64,000 bases of DNA from Cyclobacteriaceae bacterium. Its GTDB lineage: Bacteria > Bacteroidota > Bacteroidia > Cytophagales > Cyclobacteriaceae. The stretch is taken from NCBI GenBank assembly GCA_016787605.1, contig JAEUUE010000077.1, positions 1-64,000 on the forward strand. The letters run 5' to 3'. Positions 45,984 to 53,556 of this stretch are shown here, in pieces. Each line of letters opens with the position of its first letter. Position 1 is the first letter of the stretch. The notes under the pieces were generated by a model, which was not told the DNA's origin, ran no database searches, and was given only the letters and a program-made list of their open reading frames with translations. Made by a program: the position numbers and the translations under genes.

Positions 45984-48551
45984 CTACTCCCGGCGCAACA
46001 CCTGCAGCGGCGGGGTGGCGATCACCTCTCGTGAATTGTACCATCCGATAGCCACCGTAAGCACGGTTACCATAAAACCGACAAGACCAAGATCGGTCCA
46101 GGAAACGCCCAACTGAACTTCAAAGAAGAACCGGCAAAGGGCCCAACCGCCTGCCAATGACAACACCATGCCAGTGACCGCGGAGAAAATACCCAGGTAA
46201 GCGTACTCGATCAAGGTGATGCGGGTAATCTGGCGGGTGCGGGCCCCTAGCGTCCGGAGGAGCACGTTCTCGCGGATCCGGACAAACTTGCTGTTGACCA
46301 CGGCACCAGCCAATACGATCAAGCCGGTCACGATGCTGAACAAGGCCAGGAATCGGACCACCAACCCCACCTTGGCAAACAGCGATTCGACCGTACTCAG
46401 GATCAGCCGCAAGTCGAGCAAGGAAACATTGGGGAACCCCATTACGAGCCGTTGCTGAAAGCGGCTTGCCACAGACGTGTCTCCGACACGAGTAGCGGCC
46501 ACCCAGATTTGCGGAGCTTCGTTGACTACCCCGTTCGGGAAAACAAAAATGAAATTGGGAGGATCCTTCGGCCACTCCACCTTGCGTATACCGGAGATCC
46601 GCGCCTTCAGCGGTACGCCCTGGATGTCAAATACCAGCGAGTCGCCGAGGTCGAGTTTGAGTGTTTCCTGCATCCCTTCCGAGATGGTCACCCACACCGA
46701 ATCCTTCTGCCCAGGCTTGAACTCATGCAGGGTTCCCTTGATCAGTTCCTCCGAGCGGTGCAAACTGTCGCGATAGGTCACCCGGTATTCGCGGCTCAGC
46801 GCCCACTCGGGGATATGAACCGACGTGTCCTTTAGAAGCACCTCCACCGGCCTGCCCTTGAGTTCCGCAAGGCGGCAGGTAATGATCGGAACCACCTGGT
46901 TGACCGGCAATTTATACTCCTTGATCAGGTCGATAACCCCATCCCGCTGGGAAGGCTGGATGTCAAACAGGATGGTATTCGAATCGTTCTGGTTCCCGGT
47001 AAACTCCACCTGGCCCAAAAGGCTATGTTGTACAATGTTGAGTGTGGCGATGATGAAACCACCCAGCCCGATCGTCACCATCAGTACCTGCGTCTGGTTG
47101 TTTGGACGAAAGAGATTCGAAAGAGCATGGCGGAAGACAAAGGAGCCTGACCGCGGAAGGAACCGTTTGACCAATCTCAGCAACGCCCAGGCTACCAGGG
47201 CCAGGCTTCCCAGCGCGACGGCGAGCCCGGCAGCAAATCCTACCCCCACAAGCCAGCTGCCCGACTGGTAGGTCGCCGCGGCCAGCGGGAAAACCGCGAT
47301 CAACAGGATGGCTGTCCACCGCATGCGCGAGAAGGTGCGCACCGGCGCCGAATCAGCCCGCAGGACCGACAGCGGGGGCACGAAGCGAACCGCCACCAGC
47401 GGAAGAATGGTAAACAATACGGAGACGACGGCGCCCAGGATCAGACCCTGGCCGATAGCCGCCCATGAAATTGAGAACGGGACGTCCAACGGGATGAAAT
47501 TCTTGAAGACGACAGGGATCACCCGCTGAATCCCGGCACCCAGGGCTGCCCCGATGACACTCCCCAGCAACCCAAGCATGAACACCTGGATAAAATAAAT
47601 GTTGAATGCCTGCCAGCCGGACGATCCCAGGCAACGCAAAACAGCTACTTCATCGCGCTTTTCGCGGGCATAGATGTGTACCGAACTGGCCACGCCGATA
47701 CAACCCAGGATCAGGGCCACAAATGCCAGCAACGAGAAGAACTGATAGACCGACTGCAGCCCCCTGCCGAGCCCGCGCTTTCTTCCCTCAACCGTCTCAA
47801 TGGAATAGCCCAATCTCTTGACCTGGGGTTGAATCTCCTTGATCTTCGCTTCCGTCTCCTTCTCCCCCGCGGTCTTTACAAAAAGGCTGTAATTCACACG
47901 ACTGCCGAACTGAACCAGCCCGGTGGAATCCAGGGCCTCCATGGAAATATAGACCGACGGAGCAAGCGTGGACGTGAGTACTCCGCCGCCCGGAATCTTG
48001 TTAACCACGCCCGCCACTTTGAACATGCGGTTGCCGATCTTGAGAGAGTCTTCCGAGCTGATCTCAAACTGGCGGGCCAGCGATTCGTCGAGCATGGCAA
48101 AGCGACCGGTCTTCATCAGTTCCGGCGCGTTGGCCGGCTGCGTCTCCAGCTTTCCGTAAAAAGGAAAATCACCGAACAACGCGGTCAACTTCACGAGGCG
48201 CGACTGGCCACTGTTCATGAACATCACCATCGACGCCATTTCTGCGTCACCGGCTATCCCCAGTTTTGCCGAGTCGAGTCCACTGACAAAATCCGGGTCA
48301 AATTTCTTGTTGCTGTTCAGCACCATGTCGGCGCCAAGCAGTTCCTTGGCATTCTGATCCAGGGTCTCCTGGAGGGAATAATTGAGCGACCCGATGGAAA
48401 CGACGGCCGCGATACCGGTAATGAGGGAAGCGACCAGGAGAAACAAGCGGCCGTAGTTGTGCCGCGCATCCCTCCAGGCCATTGTCCACAGCCAGCGGTC
48501 GCGCCAGAATGGAATCGCCTTTCGCTTCAATGAAATGATGTACTCGATCAT
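45984..48551 (-). CDS. ABC transporter permease, FtsX-type (YbbP-like)
   Basis: 855 residues with two FtsX domains: an N-terminal membrane anchor (about 35-55), a periplasmic part, a membrane cluster (about 265-430), a second periplasmic part and a final cluster (about 740-850). WRDARHNYGRLFLLVASLI and AYLGIFSAVTGMVLSLAGGW are typical. Overlaps its ATPase gene by 4 nt. The pair is divergent from a TesA-like gene, the same arrangement as ybbA-ybbP and tesA in E. coli. Substrate unknown; export of toxic metabolites has been suggested for YbbAP. Confidence 0.9.
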   Translation of the reverse strand: MIEYIISLKRKAIPFWRDRWLWTMAWRDARHNYGRLFLLVASLITGIAAVVSIGSLNYSLQETLDQNAKELLGADMVLNSNKKFDPDFVSGLDSAKLGIAGDAEMASMVMFMNSGQSRLVKLTALFGDFPFYGKLETQPANAPELMKTGRFAMLDESLARQFEISSEDSLKIGNRMFKVAGVVNKIPGGGVLTSTLAPSVYISMEALDSTGLVQFGSRVNYSLFVKTAGEKETEAKIKEIQPQVKRLGYSIETVEGRKRGLGRGLQSVYQFFSLLAFVALILGCIGVASSVHIYAREKRDEVAVLRCLGSSGWQAFNIYFIQVFMLGLLGSVIGAALGAGIQRVIPVVFKNFIPLDVPFSISWAAIGQGLILGAVVSVLFTILPLVAVRFVPPLSVLRADSAPVRTFSRMRWTAILLIAVFPLAAATYQSGSWLVGVGFAAGLAVALGSLALVAWALLRLVKRFLPRSGSFVFRHALSNLFRPNNQTQVLMVTIGLGGFIIATLNIVQHSLLGQVEFTGNQNDSNTILFDIQPSQRDGVIDLIKEYKLPVNQVVPIITCRLAELKGRPVEVLLKDTSVHIPEWALSREYRVTYRDSLHRSEELIKGTLHEFKPGQKDSVWVTISEGMQETLKLDLGDSLVFDIQGVPLKARISGIRKVEWPKDPPNFIFVFPNGVVNEAPQIWVAATRVGDTSVASRFQQRLVMGFPNVSLLDLRLILSTVESLFAKVGLVVRFLALFSIVTGLIVLAGAVVNSKFVRIRENVLLRTLGARTRQITRITLIEYAYLGIFSAVTGMVLSLAGGWALCRFFFEVQLGVSWTDLGLVGFMVTVLTVAIGWYNSREVIATPPLQVLRRE

Positions 48552-49237
48552 GCCCGCACGAGTTTGTCGCTGACTACGCGGCCGCCTTTCATTTCCAGGA
48601 TCCGATCCGTTTGCTTCGCCAGTTCCGGGTTATGCGTAATGAGGATCAGGGTTGTCTTGGATTCGCCGTGAATGCCAAAAAGGACATCGACTACCTGTTT
48701 CGCATTCTCTTCGTCCAGGTTCCCGGTCGGCTCATCGGCAAAGAGTATCTTCGGCTGGGTAATGAAGGCCCGGGCGATAGCCACCCGTTGCTGCTCCCCC
48801 CCGGACAGTTGACTGGGATAATGATGAAGCCGGGCGCCGAGTCCAACCCGGCCCAGCAAATCCTTGGCTTTGGACTCCACGTTGCGTTCGCCGCGGAGTT
48901 CGAGGGGAACCATCACGTTCTCCAGCGCCGTCAGGGTCGATAGCAGCTGGAAGTTCTGAAACACAAATCCTGTATACTGGTTTCGCAGGTAGGCGCGGTC
49001 GTCCTCGTTCATTGCGTTCAGCTTGAATCCCATCAGCGAGACGGTGCCCGAGGTAGGGATGTCGAGGCCGGCGCAAAGGCCCAGCAAGGTAGTTTTCCCG
49101 CTTCCGGAGGGCCCCATGATAGCCAGGCGCGATCCTTGCTCTGCCTGGAAGGAGACGTTGTCGAGGACTACGAGGTCGCTGTCGCCCGAGCGGTAGGATT
49201 TGGTAAGATTTTCGGTGGCTAGGAGGATTTCTGGCAT
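48548..49237 (-). CDS. ABC transporter ATP-binding protein (YbbA/LolD type)
   Basis: 229 residues, single nucleotide-binding domain: Walker [12 protein letters not shown] (about 42-52), Q-loop FVFQNFQLL, signature [15 protein letters not shown] and Walker [13 protein letters not shown] with the H-loop ITHNPE. Belongs to the MacB/LolD/YbbA group, in which the ATPase pairs with an FtsX-type permease; here that is the next gene, with a 4-nt overlap. The start is ATG 49237, in a 69-nt divergent spacer with the esterase gene. Confidence 0.93.
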   Translation of the reverse strand: MPEILLATENLTKSYRSGDSDLVVLDNVSFQAEQGSRLAIMGPSGSGKTTLLGLCAGLDIPTSGTVSLMGFKLNAMNEDDRAYLRNQYTGFVFQNFQLLSTLTALENVMVPLELRGERNVESKAKDLLGRVGLGARLHHYPSQLSGGEQQRVAIARAFITQPKILFADEPTGNLDEENAKQVVDVLFGIHGESKTTLILITHNPELAKQTDRILEMKGGRVVSDKLVRA

Positions 49238-49306
49238 GGGTGGGGAACTGTCGGAAGGAATAATCGTTATTTGGGTAAAATTGTTTTTACGTAAACCGGA
49301 TAGTCT

Positions 49307-49918
49307 ATGGTCGGCAAGTTAGGGGTCTTTATTCTAGTGGCCATGCTCTTTTCGCCTCCCAAGCAGAAAGTTATCCTGTTCTTTGGCGATAGCCTCACGG
49401 CAGGATATGGGCTCAATCCAGAGGACGCTTTTCCGGCCTTGATTGAAAAGCGCTTGCGGGAAGACGGCCTGGAAGCCCAAGTCATCAATGCCGGGCTTAG
49501 TGGGGAAACCTCGGCAGGAGGACTCACACGCATCGACTGGATCCTGCGTCAACCCATTGATGTGTTCATTCTCGAGCTTGGAGCAAACGATGGCCTGCGG
49601 GGCTTGCCCCTCACTGAAACAAAGAAGAACCTGCAGACCATACTGGATAAGGTCAAGGCAAAGAACCCGGATTGCAAACTTATCGTCGCCGGAATGATGG
49701 TGCCCCCGAACATGGGTAAGGAGTATTCAGACGACTTCAAGAAACTTTATCCAGAACTGGCCAGCAAGAACAAGGCGGCATTGATCCCTTTTCTCCTCAA
49801 CAGTGTGGCTGGAAACGAAGGACTAAACCAGGCTGATGGCATCCACCCTAACGCGCTAGGACACTCGATCGTTGCCAACAACGTCTACGCGGTCCTGAAA
49901 CCAATAGTCTTCAAATAA
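49307..49918 (+). CDS. tesA: SGNH/GDSL hydrolase of the TesA (arylesterase) group
   Basis: 203 residues. Block I FFGDSLTAGYGL (nucleophile Ser, about 28), the oxyanion Gly in INAGLSGETS, block III ELGANDGLRG and block V DGIHPNALGH are all intact. The N-terminus (about 1-17) is hydrophobic and may be an export signal, as in the periplasmic thioesterase I of E. coli. Divergent from a YbbA/YbbP-type transporter, as tesA is in enterobacteria, supporting the assignment. Its stop abuts the stop of the next, convergent hydrolase gene with no spacing. Confidence 0.9.
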   Translation: MVGKLGVFILVAMLFSPPKQKVILFFGDSLTAGYGLNPEDAFPALIEKRLREDGLEAQVINAGLSGETSAGGLTRIDWILRQPIDVFILELGANDGLRGLPLTETKKNLQTILDKVKAKNPDCKLIVAGMMVPPNMGKEYSDDFKKLYPELASKNKAALIPFLLNSVAGNEGLNQADGIHPNALGHSIVANNVYAVLKPIVFK

Positions 49919-50584
49919 TCAGCGGCGTGGCACAAGGGCCGGAAGAATCCGGTCTACCCAAAGCGTGTACATCTTTCCGGACGGATGCAGCTTGTCTTCG
50001 GCGACGTATTCCGGTTTGGCCAAGCCTTCCCGGGTGAGGTCGGTAATGTTGATATAGCGGATCCCTTTCTTTTCGGTGATCGCCTTGTTCACGGCATTGA
50101 ATTCATCAATGGCTTTCGATATTTCCGCCTGCTTTGGCTGCCCGAAAGGTGTGTAGCCATAATCGGGAATGGAAACGACGAACACATTCTCGCGCTTGCC
50201 GCCGGCCAGTTTCAGTGCCATGTCCAGGAGCTCCTCAAACTCAGGTGCATAACTCTCGGCCGTCCGTTTCTGATATTGGTTGTTCACGCCGATGAGCAGC
50301 GAGACCATCCCCCAGTCGTTGGAGAGGTTGGCCTCGATGATCGCCTTTTTGAGCTGGTCTGTTCTCCAACCGGTGGTTGCGATGATCCGGGGTGCTTCGA
50401 CGGGCTGCCCGCGTTCGCTCATGGCTTTAGCCAATTGTACCGGCCAGCGTTCGTTTTCGGGGACGCTTTCGCCGATCGTGTAGGAATCGCCGAGGGCGAG
50501 GAATTTCATTGGTTCAATCATGGGATTTTGGCTATAGACCGAGAACGGGAGTACCAGCAGCAGGACGGAAATCAAGCGACTCAT
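49919..50584 (-). CDS. Secreted SGNH/GDSL hydrolase
   Basis: 221 residues. Signal peptide about 1-18 (ends FSVYSQ). Block I is ALGDSYTIGESV, block III LLIGVNNQYQ, and the C-terminal catalytic pair sits in EDKLHPSGKMY. It is a different SGNH subfamily from the neighbouring TesA-like protein; the two genes meet stop to stop. Likely an exported esterase or lipase of unknown substrate. The tRNA-Ser gene starts 115 nt from its ATG. Confidence 0.88.
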   Translation of the reverse strand: MSRLISVLLLVLPFSVYSQNPMIEPMKFLALGDSYTIGESVPENERWPVQLAKAMSERGQPVEAPRIIATTGWRTDQLKKAIIEANLSNDWGMVSLLIGVNNQYQKRTAESYAPEFEELLDMALKLAGGKRENVFVVSIPDYGYTPFGQPKQAEISKAIDEFNAVNKAITEKKGIRYINITDLTREGLAKPEYVAEDKLHPSGKMYTLWVDRILPALVPRR

Positions 50585-50699
50585 GGGCTTTAGCTATTAT
50601 AATGCAACATACTGCCTAAGGGGCTTTTCTCGAAATCCATTCCTAATCCCGATTGACCTCCTACTCCAATTAGCAGGAATTTACTTTCTTTGCGGCCCC

Positions 50700-50786
50700 G
50701 GAGAGGTGCCAGAGTGGCCGAATGGGGCGGTCTCGAAAACCGCTATACTCGCAAGGGTATCGAGGGTTCGAATCCCTCCCTCTCCG
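50700..50786 (+). tRNA. tRNA-Ser (anticodon CGA)
   Basis: 87 nt. Acceptor GGAGAGG pairs with CCTCTCC; the anticodon stem GCGGT/ACCGC holds the loop CTCGAAA (anticodon CGA, reads UCG); a long variable arm (CTATACTCGCAAGGGTATCG) is characteristic of class II tRNA-Ser; T-arm GAGGG TTCGAAT CCCTC. Discriminator G, no encoded CCA. Its 3' end is the left attachment site of the integrative element and remains functional. Confidence 0.97.
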
Positions 50787-50787
50787 C
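50775..50787 (+). other. attL core, within tRNA-Ser
   Basis: CCTCCCTCTCCGC covers the T-stem and acceptor 3' strand, the discriminator and one base beyond the tRNA. Identical to 55507-55519. Confidence 0.85.
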
Positions 50788-50853
50788 TAAATAGCCATTT
50801 TTAGCCTATTTGCCTGCTTTTGTAACTAGTAACGTAACTAGTAGGGCTATTTA
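50788..50853. other. Left end of the element with paired GTAACTAGT arm sites
   Basis: GTAACTAGT occurs at 50822-50830 and 50834-50842, 12 bp apart start to start. The same arrangement (GTAACTAGT then GTAACTACT, 12 bp apart) is found near the right end at 55393-55413. Pairs of short direct repeats near both ends are what tyrosine integrases use as arm-type binding sites. The left pair is enclosed by a 9-bp inverted repeat TAAATAGCC (50788-50796) / GGCTATTTA (50845-50853). Confidence 0.6.
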
Positions 50854-50964
50854 AACCCTTCATTTTAGGGCCTTTTTACGGGTCAAAAAAAGGGCTTAAA
50901 AACGATCAGGAAAACCGTCAAGAAAGTAGCGTTTTTTGGAACCGCCGGAGCCTAGTTTTCCGGC

Positions 50965-51120
50965 ATGGAATTAACACGATGGCAACGGCTATATCTGGCC
51001 GTTATGGACGTAGTTCAAAGCCCGTACTGGCGGCTATATGCCTGGTGGTACTGGAGGAGGAGGGCGACCCCCTCGCGGGAGAAGTCAAGAGGTAAAATCT
51101 ACGGTAGGGCGGTTCGATAA
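50965..51120 (+). CDS. Possible 51-residue Trp/Arg-rich small protein
   Basis: ATG at 50965 opens 51 codons to TAA at 51120: a short run MELTRWQRLYLAVMD, a Trp/Tyr-rich stretch (YWRLYAWWYW) and a basic tail. The aromatic-then-basic pattern could suit a membrane-tip or DNA-binding peptide. It is on the opposite strand to all other genes of the element, and neither a promoter nor a ribosome site is obvious. It may be a chance ORF. Confidence 0.3.
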   Translation: MELTRWQRLYLAVMDVVQSPYWRLYAWWYWRRRATPSREKSRGKIYGRAVR

Positions 51121-51475
51121 TGGAATGATGCCAACACGTTGACCCGCCTCCCCAATAAGGCACCAAAAGAAAAGGGCCAGCCGTTAGACTGACCCCTGAA
51201 AAGACCCCCAGCCCTGGGCCGGAGGCGCGGGGTGGTGTTGTGCCCCGCAAGAATGACCCCAGCACCTAGTGCCAGGGTGGAGGCCGCCACCGAAAATGTG
51301 CCTCCAAGAAGTTACCGCCGCTTACTAATCGACTAGGTGAATTTCTTAAAAGCCTAGCCCCGTTCAGTCGGCGGAATGTTTCGGCGGGTGGCCCCTACCC
51401 CAAGGATGGAACCCAAGCCATTGAATGAAAACCGCGTGAGTTGACCCGCGAAAAACCCAATGACGCCCGCCAATG
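51121..51475. other. 355-nt gene-free, GC-rich structured stretch in the element
   Basis: No convincing gene. It contains compact hairpins: CCCA-loop-TGGG (51207-51218) and GCGGGG/CCCCGC with a 10-nt loop (51227-51248). It also holds the 16-bp CCCAGCACCTAGTGCC repeat shared with the chromosomal spacer at 11341. It lies downstream of the last operon gene. A structured RNA, an origin or a packaging site are possible, but nothing distinguishes them. Confidence 0.35.
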
Positions 51476-51934
51476 TTATCCCAGCATTTCACGAACCTTA
51501 GCCGCGCACTGCAAAAAGTTCCCAACTGGGCCAGCTTGCAAAGTTTCAAACGCAACTAGGGGCAAGACCTTTCCGTCTGAAGCTCTCTTTCTGCAAGCGA
51601 ATCCGTACGGGTTCCCGCTAACGTCTTTTTTGACAAGTATGGCCACCTGGGGCGACTGAATGAAAGGAACCCAGCCGGATGACTGTATTTCCTCCCTTTC
51701 AATGGGCTTCGGAGGCTCCAGCTTGGCCGCCTCGGCGTTAAGTGCTGCAAGCCGGGCCTGGCGCTCCTCAAATTTCTTTTGCCGCGCGGCCTCTGCGACC
51801 TGTCGCCTAAGCTCAAGCTGCTCCTGAAAAATCAATTTGTCCGCCTCTGTTAAGGAGTTTGATTTACTAACAACCTTAAGGTGCAGCCTTGAAAATTCGT
51901 TTTCTGAAAGCAGTCTTTTCTCTGTCGTTTCCAT
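51476..51934 (-). CDS. Unknown protein of the integrative element
   Basis: 152 residues, not recognised. The N-terminal half is a charged helical region (SLTEADKLIFQEQLELRRQV, then RQKKFEERQARLAALNAEAA), probably coiled coil. The C-terminal 65 residues look globular and mixed alpha-beta (WVPFIQSPQVAILVKKD, VLPLVAFETLQAGPVG). Last gene of the leftward operon, 14 nt after the preceding small gene. No signal peptide or membrane segment. Confidence 0.65.
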   Translation of the reverse strand: METTEKRLLSENEFSRLHLKVVSKSNSLTEADKLIFQEQLELRRQVAEAARQKKFEERQARLAALNAEAAKLEPPKPIEREEIQSSGWVPFIQSPQVAILVKKDVSGNPYGFACRKRASDGKVLPLVAFETLQAGPVGNFLQCAAKVREMLG

Positions 51935-51948
51935 TTTTCTCTACTTGG

Positions 51949-52143
51949 TTAGTCTTTAAATTCAATAATCGGTGATTTGTCGCCTGCCTCGGTTCGCAGC
52001 CGTTGAAGCTCAGGGTCAACGATAATAAAATAATGCACGGTAGGCGTAAGGGTTTCTAGTTTCTTGAATTGTTCCGGGGATAATACTGCCCCGGTTGCTT
52101 CAATCTTAAAGAATCCGTTTTCAAGTTCTGTTACAAGGCTCAT
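51949..52143 (-). CDS. 64-residue small protein, paralogue of its neighbour
   Basis: ATG 52143 overlaps the preceding stop by 4 nt (ATGA). The central motif LSPEQFKKLETLTPTV matches LTEEEYQKLKALQPVI of the upstream 50-residue protein at many positions, so the two are likely tandem paralogues. A longer frame exists to 52194, but its extra residues lie inside the upstream gene. Function unknown; the size and helix-turn pattern would suit a small regulator or an inhibitor. Confidence 0.65.
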   Translation of the reverse strand: MSLVTELENGFFKIEATGAVLSPEQFKKLETLTPTVHYFIIVDPELQRLRTEAGDKSPIIEFKD

Positions 52144-52292
52144 TTTTGATTGGCTTTTTCTATTGCTTCTTTCATTTCGTCGTCGGTCATCCACCGAACA
52201 ATTACCGGCTGAAGTGCTTTCAATTTCTGATACTCCTCTTCTGTAAGCCTCTGGCCGTCTAAAAGTATATACTCCGTTTCCTTAGTCTCCAT
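52140..52292 (-). CDS. 50-residue small acidic protein, paralogue of its neighbour
   Basis: Read from ATG 52292 to TGA 52140. The protein begins METKETEYILLDGQRL and has the motif LTEEEYQKLKALQPVI shared with the next gene; the tail is MTDDEMKEAIEKANQK. The start overlaps the end of the DUF5681 gene by 11 nt and the stop overlaps the next start by 4 nt, an arrangement typical of real co-translated genes. Function unknown. Confidence 0.65.
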   Translation of the reverse strand: METKETEYILLDGQRLTEEEYQKLKALQPVIVRWMTDDEMKEAIEKANQK

Positions 52293-52659
52293 CGGTCGTG
52301 AATGATGTGTGCGCCAAAACTTCCTTCAATGCTTGCTCCGACAATTTGGAATAATCCACCGTCACCCGTTCGCGATCACTTTCTTTGCTAATCTCTTTCA
52401 GCGCGGGCACAAAGAACTTTGACACCTCAATCAGGAATTTAAACTTTTCACGGGGACTCAATTCCAAATAGATTTTATCCAGGTCATCAGGGGTTACCCG
52501 GTTTTCAAGAAATTCGCCCCAGGACTGACGAATTATTGACGCGATCTTTCCAACGGCACGCGGAGGCCTGCCACTATTGCCAGCGGTAAAGCGGCCAAGT
52601 GCATCACGCCCTCCGTTATTCACCGTATTATCGGCCTGCCCTGGCGCACAATCTTCCAT
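52282..52659 (-). CDS. DUF5681 domain protein
   Basis: 125 residues. The motif GRFTAGNSGRPP (about 22-33) defines DUF5681, a domain often found in small proteins encoded beside phage terminase genes and in integrated elements. The remainder is helical (FLIEVSKFFVPALKEIS), ending in a Thr/Asp-rich tail. In phages this type of protein may take part in DNA packaging recognition; here no large terminase exists, so any such role would act on a helper phage (inference). Three nt after the upstream 203-residue gene. Confidence 0.8.
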   Translation of the reverse strand: MEDCAPGQADNTVNNGGRDALGRFTAGNSGRPPRAVGKIASIIRQSWGEFLENRVTPDDLDKIYLELSPREKFKFLIEVSKFFVPALKEISKESDRERVTVDYSKLSEQALKEVLAHTSFTTDGD

Positions 52660-52662
52660 AAT

Positions 52663-53274
52663 TCAAAGGGCTATTTGCTTTGTTCTGTTCTCGTATCGCC
52701 CATTAACGCGATTGAAGTAGGGCTTTGCCTCCTCCTCGGTCTGTGGCAAAACTTCAAAAAAAGATTTCCGTAACTTTGACCCGGTTGATGGTGATTGATA
52801 GCCAAAAAGAAGGGCGACACTCATCCCAGCAAACGTTGCCCGGTCGTTGTTAGTACCCTTGATTTGAAGCGCTCGCCTGATTTGTGCCCCCTTCCTAACT
52901 GCCATCCGTTTCCGGATTTCTTTCTCAATCTCTCGCAAGTATGTCGGTCGATCATCGCTAAATCCGTCAAGGGGGATTTTCCAGTACCGATATTTCAAAA
53001 CTCCCTTTACTCTAAATCTTTGGATGCCCATTAGGCGCCATACCGCCGGGTACGCTCTGAGTTTCACCTCTCCGCGTCCGCGATCAAATAGCCATCCTTT
53101 AGAAATCATTTCCTTTATGGCCTTTTGGTAGCTCCTTTTGCTGTGGTAAATCTTGAAGGTTCCGGCGTCCGGGTTTTGGACCTTTAAGTCCAGGTATTTC
53201 ACGTAAAGGCGAAACACCCGCCAGGGGATGCCCTCAAGGTTGACAGGCACCCGGAAAAAATCTGCCTTCTTCAT
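52663..53274 (-). CDS. Winged-helix-like protein of the element, unknown function
   Basis: 203 residues, not recognised with certainty. The N-terminal third (PWRVFRLYVKYLDLK, then HSKRSYQKAIKEMISKGWLF) reads like a winged helix of the kind found in replication initiators. It is basic overall and has no ATPase motif. ATG overlaps the stop of the HTH gene by 4 nt. Could be a replication or regulatory protein; a fold prediction would separate these. Confidence 0.65.
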   Translation of the reverse strand: MKKADFFRVPVNLEGIPWRVFRLYVKYLDLKVQNPDAGTFKIYHSKRSYQKAIKEMISKGWLFDRGRGEVKLRAYPAVWRLMGIQRFRVKGVLKYRYWKIPLDGFSDDRPTYLREIEKEIRKRMAVRKGAQIRRALQIKGTNNDRATFAGMSVALLFGYQSPSTGSKLRKSFFEVLPQTEEEAKPYFNRVNGRYENRTKQIAL

Positions 53275-53480
53275 TTAGCGATTGAAGCGGGATCAACAAA
53301 AACCTTTTTGCCAATCCGGTGTAATTTCCACCGACCTTGCTTTTCTCCGCGCCATACTGTTACCCTACTTAACCCAAAATCCTCACAAAACTTTGCCACC
53401 GGTTGTAGACTTGGCTTGCTGGCGTGTTTCTCAAGTTCCTGCTTGACGATTTCCCGGATGCTTTCTTCAAAATTTACCAT
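53271..53480 (-). CDS. Excisionase-like HTH protein
   Basis: 69 residues from ATG 53480; an in-frame ATG at 53489 would add three. The C-terminal half is a MerR/excisionase-type winged helix: VAKFCEDFGLSRVTVWRGEK, then HRIGKKVFVDPASI. Proteins of this size and type direct excision of integrated elements or act as small regulators. First gene of the leftward operon, with a promoter box 35 nt upstream and an inverted repeat beyond it. Confidence 0.85.
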   Translation of the reverse strand: MVNFEESIREIVKQELEKHASKPSLQPVAKFCEDFGLSRVTVWRGEKQGRWKLHRIGKKVFVDPASIAK

Positions 53481-53514
53481 CGCAGTCAAGGGCTGTTATT
53501 GTAACCCGACGATG

Positions 53515-53522
53515 CAAACGTA
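53515..53522 (-). promoter_or_regulatory. -7 box (TACGTTTG) of the element operon
   Basis: TACGTTTG on the minus strand is a full TAnnTTTG match, 34 nt before the ATG of the HTH gene. The element thus appears to use the host sigma factor. Confidence 0.6.
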
Positions 53523-53530
53523 TAACCTCA

Positions 53531-53556
53531 AATTCCGGGAACAGGACGCCGGAATT
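53531..53556. promoter_or_regulatory. Inverted repeat AATTCCGG / CCGGAATT, probable operator
   Basis: A perfect 8-bp inverted repeat with a 10-nt spacer, located 8 nt upstream of the -7 box of the leftward operon, where it would overlap the -33 region. It begins directly after the stop codon of the upstream gene. No T-run follows, so operator is favoured over terminator. Confidence 0.55.
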
